The position numbers and the translations under genes were made by a program. This document shows, in pieces, positions 1 to 4,562 of a stretch of 6,722 bases of DNA. The notes under the pieces were generated by a model that saw only the letters and a list, made by a program, of their open reading frames with translations, ran no database searches and was not told the DNA's origin. Within the stretch, counting starts at the first letter, position 1, and each line of letters begins with the position of its first letter. This stretch comes from Rhodospirillales bacterium (lineage in GTDB: Bacteria > Pseudomonadota > Alphaproteobacteria > Acetobacterales > Acetobacteraceae): NCBI GenBank assembly GCA_015654825.1, contig JAATGE010000673.1, forward strand, positions 1 to 6,722, given 5' to 3'.

Positions 1-30
1 GCAGCGCTAACGCAGGCGGCGGCACGCCGT

Positions 31-57
31 CGGGGGTCCAGGGGGCGGAGCCCCTGG
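31..57 (-). repeat. Partial copy (A) of the double-hairpin intergenic repeat, 3' of ppa
   Basis: This copy keeps only the second hairpin of the family. CCAGGGG (38-44) pairs with CCCCTGG (51-57), and it is preceded by the GGGGGTCC linker. The first hairpin (GGGGCC/GGCCCC) is absent. The copy lies 34 bases beyond the ppa stop codon and has the same orientation relative to that gene as the copies behind hppA, the secreted-protein gene and the receptor gene. The adjoining CGGCGAAGCC (59-68) is also found at 3115-3124. No open frame of interest covers 1-91. Confidence 0.6.
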
Positions 58-91
58 TCGGCGAAGCCAGTCAACCTCAACCTATCATGCT

Positions 92-622
92 CTAGTATCC
101 CCCACCCGCCGCAACGATCGCTTTGTTAATCACGGCGCATGCTTCCTCGACGCCGCCCCAACCCTGGATCTTGACCCATTTGCCGGGCTCCAGCGCTTTG
201 TAGCCTTCGAAGAAATGTTCGATCGACTGGCGCACGATGGGGGGCAGGTCGTCGACGGTGGTTATTTCGCCGTGCAGGGGGTGCACCTTGTCGTGCGGGA
301 CGCAGATGATTTTTTCGTCCGGACCCGCTTCGTCCTCCATCAGCAGCACGCCGATCGGGCGGCAGCGGACGACGGCGCCGGGGACGATGGGGGCGGGCAC
401 CAGGACCAGGGCGTCGGCGGGGTCACCGTCCTCGGCGAGGGTGCCGGGAATGAAGCCGTAGGCGGCGGGGTAGGACATCGTGGTGAACAGGAAGCGGTCC
501 ACGACGATCGCGCCGGTGGCCTTGTCGACTTCGTATTTGACCGAGGAGCCCTGGGGGATTTCGATCACCACGTTGATGTCGTGCGGCGGGTTCTTGCCGG
601 TCGACATGTGCGAGACATTCAT
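92..622 (-). CDS. ppa: Soluble family I inorganic pyrophosphatase
   Basis: This cytoplasmic enzyme hydrolyses pyrophosphate to two phosphates with Mg2+, pulling biosynthetic reactions such as nucleic-acid and aminoacyl-tRNA synthesis forward. From the chosen start it is 176 residues, the usual length of bacterial family I enzymes. The family signature DGDPADA is at residues 65-71. The active-site set known from the E. coli enzyme is all visible: K29, E31, R43, Y51, Y55, D65, D67, D70, D97, D102, K104, Y141 and K142. The ATG at 622 is preferred because AGGA sits 8 bases upstream. The frame stays open to 700, but that 26-residue extension is unlike the family, and the next ATG (607) has no ribosome site. 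The gene lies downstream of hppA in the same direction, separated by 165 bases that hold a repeat copy and a palindrome, so separate transcription is plausible. Identification is secure. Confidence 0.97.
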   Translation of the reverse strand: MNVSHMSTGKNPPHDINVVIEIPQGSSVKYEVDKATGAIVVDRFLFTTMSYPAAYGFIPGTLAEDGDPADALVLVPAPIVPGAVVRCRPIGVLLMEDEAGPDEKIICVPHDKVHPLHGEITTVDDLPPIVRQSIEHFFEGYKALEPGKWVKIQGWGGVEEACAVINKAIVAAGGGY

Positions 623-630
623 CGGACTGT

Positions 631-634
631 TCCT
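631..634 (-). promoter_or_regulatory. Ribosome binding site of ppa
   Basis: AGGA on the minus strand lies 8 bases before the ATG at 622. It decides the start against the longer open frame reaching 700. Confidence 0.6.
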
Positions 635-684
635 AGAAGGCGCCGACACACCTAGGCGTGTGGCACCCAGGAGTCCATCGCACC

Positions 685-701
685 ATTGTGCACTGCACAA
701 T
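685..701. promoter_or_regulatory. 17-bp perfect palindrome upstream of ppa, possible operator
   Basis: ATTGTGCA (685-692) and TGCACAAT (694-701) are exact inverted copies around a single central base. The site lies 63 to 79 bases before the ppa start, in the 165-base gap after hppA. Odd-centred dyads of this size are typical of dimeric repressor or activator sites. I do not recognise the regulator. A second, shorter dyad, CACAC (647-651) with GTGTG (658-662), lies nearer the gene and could form a stem in the leader RNA. No convincing -35/-10 pair was found around either. Confidence 0.4.
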
Positions 702-720
702 AAATCCCGGAACAGGATGA

Positions 721-777
721 AATGGGGTCCGGGGCCTACTGGCCCCGGCGGGGTCCAGGGGCAGAGCCCCTGGCCTT
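721..777 (-). repeat. Double-hairpin intergenic repeat, copy B, 3' of hppA
   Basis: Full copy. Hairpin 1 is CCGGGGCC (729-736), loop TACT, GGCCCCGG (741-748). Hairpin 2 is CCAGGGGC (755-762), loop AGA, GCCCCTGG (766-773). Hairpin 2 starts 14 bases beyond the hppA stop codon. Where copies D and E have a T:A pair in the hairpin 1 stem, this copy has C:G, so pairing is kept. No T-run follows either stem, so it is not a standard intrinsic terminator, although such strong hairpins could stop or stabilise the hppA transcript end. Confidence 0.8.
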
Positions 778-787
778 CCTTACTCCC

Positions 788-2908
788 TCAGTGAGCGGCG
801 GCGGCCAGTACCGCCAGCAGCAGCAGTGCCACGATGTTGGTGATTTTGATCATCGGGTTCACGGCCGGGCCGGCGGTGTCCTTGTAGGGATCGCCGACGG
901 TGTCGCCGGTGACGGCGGCCTTGTGGGCGTCGCTGCCCTTGCCGCCGTGGTTGCCTTCCTCGATGTATTTCTTTGCGTTGTCCCAGGCGCCGCCGCCGCT
1001 GGTCATCGAAATCGCGACGAACAGGCCGGTGACGATGGTGCCCAGCAGCATGGCGCCGAGCGTCGCGAAGGCCGAGGCGCGGCCGGCGACCGCGTCGATG
1101 ACGAAGAACACGACGACCGGGGCGGCGACCGGCAGCAGGCTCGGCACGATCATTTCGCGGATCGCGGCCTTGGTCAGCATGTCCACCGCGCGGCCGTATT
1201 CCGGCTTGGCGGTGCCGGCCATGATGCCGGGGATTTCGCGGAACTGGCGCCGCACCTCGACCACCACGGAGCTGGCGGCGCGCCCGACCGCCGTCATGCC
1301 CATGGAGCCGAACAGGTACGGCAGCAGGCCGCCGAGGAACAGGCCGATCACCACGTACGGGTTCTGCAGCGCGAAATCGACCTCGAGGTCGGGGAAGTAA
1401 TGATGCAGGTCCTGCGTGTAGGCGGCGAACAGCACCAGTGACGCCAGGCCCGCGGAGCCGATCGCGTAGCCTTTGGTTACGGCCTTCGTGGTGTTGCCGA
1501 CGGCGTCCAGCGCGTCCGTGGTCTTGCGGACGTCCTTCGGCAGGTCGGCCATTTCGGCGATGCCGCCGGCGTTGTCGGTGACCGGACCGTAGGCATCGAG
1601 CGCCACGATCATGCCGGCCAGCGCCAGCATCGTTGTCGCCGCGATGGCGATGCCGAACAGGCCGCTGAGCAGGTAGGCGACGATGATGCCGACGCAGATG
1701 ACCACCACCGGCAGGGCGGTCGCCTCCATCGAAATCGCCAGCCCCTGGATCACGTTGGTGCCGTGGACCGTGGTGCTGCTCTGCGCGATGCTGCGCACCG
1801 GGCGATATTCGGTGCTGGTATAGTATTCGGTGATCCAGACAATGGCGCCGGTCACCGCCAGGCCGACGGCCGCGCATTCCAGCAACTGGATGCCGCTGGT
1901 GGTGCCCGCGGTCATGTCCAGCGGATCGTTGAAGCCGACCGTGAATTTAACCACGGCCGCGATGGCCGCGAACGACAGCACGCCGGTGGCGATCACGCCC
2001 TTGTACAGGGCGCCCATGATGTTGCCGCTGCTGCCGAGGCGGACGAAGTAGGTGCCGATGATGCTGGTCAGGATGCAGACGCCGCCGATCCACAGCGGCA
2101 GCATCATGGCCTGGTCGCGGACCAGCTGCATGGCGGCCTGGTCCGGGGCATCCGGGTTGGTGAAGAAGATATTGGCCAGCAGCATCGTGGCGACGATGGT
2201 GACCGCATAGGTCTCGAACAGGTCGGCGGCCATGCCGGCGCAATCGCCGACGTTGTCGCCCACGTTGTCGGCGATCACGGCGGGGTTGCGGGGGTCATCC
2301 TCGGGAATGCCGGCCTCGACCTTGCCCACCAGGTCGGCGCCGACGTCGGCACCCTTGGTTAAGATGCCGCCGCCGAGGCGGGCGAAGATGGAAATCAGCG
2401 AGGCGCCGAAGGACAGCGCGACCATGGCTTCGAGGACTGGGCGGAGGTCGTCGCCCGACATCGTGGCGCGCAGGAACGTGTAGTAGCCGGTGACGCCGAT
2501 CAGGCCGAGGCCGACCACCAGCATGCCGGTTATCGCGCCGGCCTTGAAGGCGACGCTGAGCCCGGCGGCCAGGCCGTTGCGGCTGGCCTGGGCGGTGCGC
2601 ACGTTGGCGCGCACGGAAATGTTCATGCCGACATAACCGGCGAGGCCGGAGAGCGCCGCGCCGATGGCAAAGCCGATGGCGACATGGATGCCCAGCAGCG
2701 CGCCGAGGATCACCAGCACCACAACGCCGACGATGCCGATGGTCAGGTACTGGCGGTTCAGGTAGGCGGCGGCGCCTTCCTGGATGGCGGCGGCGATCTC
2801 CTGCATGCGCGGGGTGCCGGCGTCGGCGGCGAGCACCTGGCGGGTGGTCACCGCGCCGTACACGACGGCAGCGGCCCCGCAGGCCAAAATGGCATAATTT
2901 GCCAGCAT
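788..2908 (-). CDS. hppA: K+-independent proton-pumping membrane pyrophosphatase
   Basis: This inner-membrane pump couples cytoplasmic pyrophosphate hydrolysis to proton export. From the chosen start it is 706 residues, with many hydrophobic segments from the first residues ([20 protein letters not shown]) to the last. The catalytic motifs are present: [11 protein letters not shown] (188-198); the acidic run with D214, D218, D222 and D229; [12 protein letters not shown] (438-449); and the C-terminal loop with D643, K646, D669, D673, K676 and D677. The subtype motif reads [10 protein letters not shown] (471-480). Lys at 475 and Thr at 478 mark the K+-independent class, whereas K+-dependent enzymes have Ala at the first position and usually Gly at the second. 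The ATG at 2908 has GGAG 10 bases upstream. The frame runs on to 2983 from a TTG, but that arginine- and proline-rich extension is unlikely. The soluble enzyme ppa follows in the same direction. Na+ pumping is unlikely, because Na+ pumps are K+-dependent. Confidence 0.97.
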   Translation of the reverse strand: MLANYAILACGAAAVVYGAVTTRQVLAADAGTPRMQEIAAAIQEGAAAYLNRQYLTIGIVGVVVLVILGALLGIHVAIGFAIGAALSGLAGYVGMNISVRANVRTAQASRNGLAAGLSVAFKAGAITGMLVVGLGLIGVTGYYTFLRATMSGDDLRPVLEAMVALSFGASLISIFARLGGGILTKGADVGADLVGKVEAGIPEDDPRNPAVIADNVGDNVGDCAGMAADLFETYAVTIVATMLLANIFFTNPDAPDQAAMQLVRDQAMMLPLWIGGVCILTSIIGTYFVRLGSSGNIMGALYKGVIATGVLSFAAIAAVVKFTVGFNDPLDMTAGTTSGIQLLECAAVGLAVTGAIVWITEYYTSTEYRPVRSIAQSSTTVHGTNVIQGLAISMEATALPVVVICVGIIVAYLLSGLFGIAIAATTMLALAGMIVALDAYGPVTDNAGGIAEMADLPKDVRKTTDALDAVGNTTKAVTKGYAIGSAGLASLVLFAAYTQDLHHYFPDLEVDFALQNPYVVIGLFLGGLLPYLFGSMGMTAVGRAASSVVVEVRRQFREIPGIMAGTAKPEYGRAVDMLTKAAIREMIVPSLLPVAAPVVVFFVIDAVAGRASAFATLGAMLLGTIVTGLFVAISMTSGGGAWDNAKKYIEEGNHGGKGSDAHKAAVTGDTVGDPYKDTAGPAVNPMIKITNIVALLLLAVLAAAAH

Positions 2909-2966
2909 TCCTATGCGTCTCCGGGCGGATGTTGGGTGGCCAGGCGTGCGGCCCCGGGGCGGCTTG

Positions 2967-2983
2967 TTGCCGTAGGGCGGCAA
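2967..2983. other. Inverted repeat in the hppA leader
   Basis: TTGCCG (2967-2972) and CGGCAA (2978-2983) are perfect inverted copies with a 5-base spacer, 59 to 75 bases before the hppA ATG. It could be an operator or an mRNA stem, and its size alone does not exclude chance. No convincing promoter hexamers were found in 2909-3023. The 344-base gene-free stretch 2909-3252 otherwise holds repeat copies C and D and the inverted repeat at 3115-3154. Confidence 0.25.
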
Positions 2984-3023
2984 AAACGCAAGGGGTGGCG
3001 GGCGAAAGCATAAAGGAAAGGTT

Positions 3024-3102
3024 AAGGCCAGGGCTCTGCCCTGGACCCATCACGCCGGAGGCGTGCTTCGCACGAAGGGGCCAGTAGGCCCCAGACCCCA
3101 TT
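3024..3102 (+). repeat. Double-hairpin repeat, copy C, with an insertion between the hairpins
   Basis: Hairpin 2 is CCAGGGC (3028-3034), loop TCT, GCCCTGG (3038-3044). It is one base pair shorter than in the other full copies, with a base lost from both arms, so pairing is kept. Hairpin 1 is GGGGCC (3077-3082), loop AGTA, GGCCCC (3087-3092), followed by AGACCCCATT. The 7 or 8 bases that normally join the hairpins are replaced by about 30 bases (3046-3076). That insert contains its own stem, CACGCC (3051-3056) with GGCGTG (3060-3065). This is the only copy not behind a gene: it points away from hppA and no plus-strand gene precedes it. Confidence 0.7.
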
Positions 3103-3114
3103 CATTGCGGGGAA

Positions 3115-3154
3115 CGGCGAAGCCAAAAAATCGTGTCTGGTACAGGCTTCGCCG
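3115..3154. repeat. 10-bp inverted repeat between repeat copies C and D
   Basis: CGGCGAAGCC (3115-3124) pairs exactly with GGCTTCGCCG (3145-3154) across a 20-base loop. The left arm recurs next to copy A (59-68), which suggests it belongs to the same repeat family or to a companion element. The rest of 3103-3186 shows no gene. Confidence 0.45.
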
Positions 3155-3186
3155 GGGCGCCGATGAAGAAGCCGCGCAGCGCTATC

Positions 3187-3240
3187 GGGGGTCTGGGGCC
3201 TCAGGCCCCAGCGGGGTCCAGGGGCAGAGCCCCTGGCCTT
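3187..3240 (-). repeat. Double-hairpin repeat, copy D, 3' of the secreted-protein gene
   Basis: Hairpin 1 is CTGGGGCC (3193-3200), loop TCA, GGCCCCAG (3204-3211). Hairpin 2 is CCAGGGGC (3218-3225), loop AGA, GCCCCTGG (3229-3236). It starts 16 bases beyond the stop codon of the secreted-protein gene and faces copy C, so 3024-3240 begins with AAGGCCAGGG and ends with CCCTGGCCTT. Confidence 0.8.
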
Positions 3241-3252
3241 CCTACACTCGGA

Positions 3253-3684
3253 TCAGTTCACGGTCCCGAACGAGGGCGCGCCGAGGCCCGGGCAGCTGCA
3301 CACTCCCCCGACCGGCGATTTCGCCGCGGCCGGGCAGCTGTAGACGCCGGCGTAGCACATCGAGCCGTATACGACGGGCGCCTGCGATTGCGCCGGGTGT
3401 TGCGGCTGCGCCTGGGCGGTGCCGCTCGCCTGCGGTGCCGGCTGCGGGTAGCCGGCGGGCGGCGGGTAGTAGACCGGCGGCGGATAGTAGGCCGGCGGGT
3501 AATAATATGGCGGCGGGTAGTAGGCGGGGCCCACCACGATCGGCGGCACGCCGATCCACACGCCGCCGCGCCACCAGGCCGAAGCCGGCGTTATCGCGGT
3601 CGCTGAAATGAGCAAACCCAGGCCGGCCAGCGCCGCGACCCGCCACCGAGGCGGAGCGTCGGCGCGCGACATCGAAATACGCAT
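3253..3684 (-). CDS. Small secreted Pro/Tyr-rich protein with a C-terminal four-Cys segment
   Basis: This 143-residue protein has no function I can name. Residues 1-36 look like a Sec signal peptide: a basic start, a hydrophobic core at about 17-31, and a likely cut after ITPASA. The mature part opens with WWRGGVWIGVPP, followed by a low-complexity run at 53-80 built on repeated YYPPP/YYYPP units, then a Pro/Gln/Ala linker to about 104. The C-terminal segment has C110, C117, C129 and C131, with spacing that could give two disulfides in the periplasm. I recall similar small exported proteins with a Cys-rich tail in Acetobacteraceae, but could not check this. The ATG at 3684 follows AGGAGG at a distance of 8 bases, which favours it over the in-frame Met at residue 5. 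The gene lies 88 bases behind lolA in the same direction, and repeat D follows it. Codon pattern and signal peptide support a real gene over the overlapping frames. Confidence 0.8.
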   Translation of the reverse strand: MRISMSRADAPPRWRVAALAGLGLLISATAITPASAWWRGGVWIGVPPIVVGPAYYPPPYYYPPAYYPPPVYYPPPAGYPQPAPQASGTAQAQPQHPAQSQAPVVYGSMCYAGVYSCPAAAKSPVGGVCSCPGLGAPSFGTVN

Positions 3685-3692
3685 GCTGCAAT

Positions 3693-3698
3693 CCTCCT
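3693..3698 (-). promoter_or_regulatory. Ribosome binding site of the secreted-protein gene
   Basis: A perfect AGGAGG on the minus strand, 8 bases before the ATG at 3684, is the strongest Shine-Dalgarno sequence in the window and fixes the start. Confidence 0.8.
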
Positions 3699-3703
3699 AG
3701 TTA

Positions 3704-3742
3704 CGGGTGCGCTGCCCGGCACCCGCGCAACAGCTGTACAGC
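3704..3742. other. Stem-loop and 10-bp palindrome between lolA and the secreted-protein gene
   Basis: CGGGTGC (3704-3710) pairs with GCACCCG (3719-3725) over an 8-base loop, and next to it lies the perfect palindrome GCTGTACAGC (3733-3742). Both sit in the 88-base gap after the lolA stop. The stem has no T-run, so it is not a clear terminator. The palindrome could be an operator for the downstream gene. Function unknown. Confidence 0.3.
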
Positions 3743-3772
3743 GTCGGGCCGTTTCGCAAGGTCGCTGCGTGG

Positions 3773-4408
3773 TTACGGAGTGTTGCCCTCGGGGTCGGAC
3801 GCGTGGGGGTCGACGAAAACGAACAGTTTCGGGTCGAAATCGCCGCCGGAAGTGGCCTGGGAAAGCCGCACCCGCGTTTCGCGTCCCTGCGCGTCCACCA
3901 CGCTCCAGCCCGCCAGCGCCAGCGGGTTGTCGTTCATGTCGAGCGTCAGCGAGCCGTCGCCCGGGGATGCGGTCTTCACGGCGGTGACCTGCAACTGGCC
4001 CGGCGGGTGGCGGAAATCGGTGACGGTCACGTCGCCGGAGAGCGCGATGCGGTCGCGCAACAGCAGCCCGAGCGGCGTCTGGCCCATCGGTATGTTGGTG
4101 GTCTGATCGAGCTTGTTGTCGCGGAAGACAACCGTGCCGTTGCCCGCGACCAGCAGCAGCGGGCTCGGCGGGTCGTATTCGAACCGCATGCGTCCCGGCC
4201 GGTCGAGCCAGGCGGTGCCGGTGCTGGTGGCACCGTCCGGCCCGATTTGCAGGAACCGCGCTTTCAGCGTGTGCAGCGCGTTCAGGTAGCTCTCGACGCC
4301 GCGCAGCACCGCCTGATCGGCGTCCGACAGCACCACGGCGTGCGGGTCCGCGAAGCAGGGCGCGGGGGCCGCCGCCGCGAGGGCGGCCAGGAGAGCAAGC
4401 ACTTTCAT
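3773..4408 (-). CDS. lolA: LolA-family periplasmic lipoprotein carrier
   Basis: LolA accepts lipoproteins from the LolCDE transporter at the inner membrane and ferries them through the periplasm to the outer membrane. The protein is 211 residues from the chosen start. MKVLALLAALAAAAPAPCFA (1-20) is a clear signal peptide with cleavage after Ala20. The mature part has the family pattern: an early helix with YLNALHTLKARFLQ (41-54), the strand-rich LDRPGRMRFEYDPPSPLLLV (68-87), then GNGTVVFRDNKLDQTT (89-104). The ATG at 4408 is chosen because the signal peptide starts there, although its ribosome site is weak (GGCGG next to the start). The longer frame to 4468 begins at a TTG and would bury the signal. 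In many relatives the gene adjoins ftsK; here it stands alone, divergent from a TonB-dependent receptor and 88 bases ahead of a secreted-protein gene. A LolA-like paralogue with another cargo cannot be excluded. Confidence 0.85.
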   Translation of the reverse strand: MKVLALLAALAAAAPAPCFADPHAVVLSDADQAVLRGVESYLNALHTLKARFLQIGPDGATSTGTAWLDRPGRMRFEYDPPSPLLLVAGNGTVVFRDNKLDQTTNIPMGQTPLGLLLRDRIALSGDVTVTDFRHPPGQLQVTAVKTASPGDGSLTLDMNDNPLALAGWSVVDAQGRETRVRLSQATSGGDFDPKLFVFVDPHASDPEGNTP

Positions 4409-4511
4409 ACCGCCGATGTGGCACCCGGCGGGCCGGCGGGAAAGCGCCGAGGCACCGCTCTGTCGCAAGTTTCATGACGCCGACCGGTCCGCGCCGGCTT
4501 GCGCCGATGTT

Positions 4512-4539
4512 TTGTGATGTTATAACGTAGCGTTATAGT
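4512..4539 (+). promoter_or_regulatory. Candidate sigma70-type promoter of the TonB-dependent receptor gene
   Basis: TTGTGA (4512-4517) and TATAGT (4534-4539) are separated by 16 bases and match the consensus at 4 of 6 and 5 of 6 positions. Transcription would start near 4546, leaving a leader of about 17 bases before the ATG at 4563. The -10 box lies inside the Zur-like dyad, so a bound repressor would block it. The same AT-rich island contains TATACT on the minus strand (4537-4542), but without a good -35 for lolA. Confidence 0.45.
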
Positions 4540-4544
4540 ATAAC
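4519..4544. promoter_or_regulatory. Zur-like operator: GTTATAAC plus the dyad GTTATAGTATAAC
   Basis: Two dyads lie side by side. GTTATAAC (4519-4526) is a perfect 8-bp palindrome. GTTATAGTATAAC (4532-4544) is a perfect 6-1-6 dyad. A third ATAAC half-site follows at 4545-4549. The 13-bp dyad equals GTTATANTATAAC, the core of the proteobacterial Zur box as I remember it; the flanking ATG/CAT of the longer consensus are not kept. Zur with bound zinc represses zinc-uptake genes, so this predicts derepression of the receptor gene on zinc starvation. lolA, 111 bases away on the other strand, could share it. Confidence 0.55.
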
Positions 4545-4562
4545 ATAACATACGGTGTGGCG

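Noticed and set aside
721..777. Calling the repeat copies intrinsic terminators
   Set aside because: The stems are strong but are followed by ACCCC rather than a T-run, so they are listed as repeats and termination is left as a hypothesis.
722..1441. A 239-codon plus-strand frame over the hppA 3' end
   Set aside because: It is antisense to conserved hppA sequence, starts inside repeat copy B, and has a composition typical of high-GC shadows.
780..1877. A 365-codon minus-strand frame overlapping hppA
   Set aside because: It is a frame-shifted shadow of hppA, rich in Arg, Gly and His, while the hppA frame is continuous with every expected motif.
2951..2960. GCCCCGGGGC palindrome upstream of hppA
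   Set aside because: A 10-bp GC-only palindrome is expected by chance in DNA of this composition and nothing else supports it.
3063..3611. A plus-strand frame of 182 codons running through repeat copies C and D
   Set aside because: Its first third is translated repeat sequence and the rest is antisense to the secreted-protein gene. It has no ribosome site or domain.
3591..4475. A 294-codon minus-strand frame overlapping lolA
   Set aside because: It is Arg/Pro/Ala-rich with no domain, while the lolA frame carries a signal peptide and the family pattern.
4482..4489. GACCGGTC palindrome in the lolA-receptor gap
   Set aside because: It is only 8 bp, GC-rich and isolated from promoter-like sequence, so it is not distinguishable from chance.
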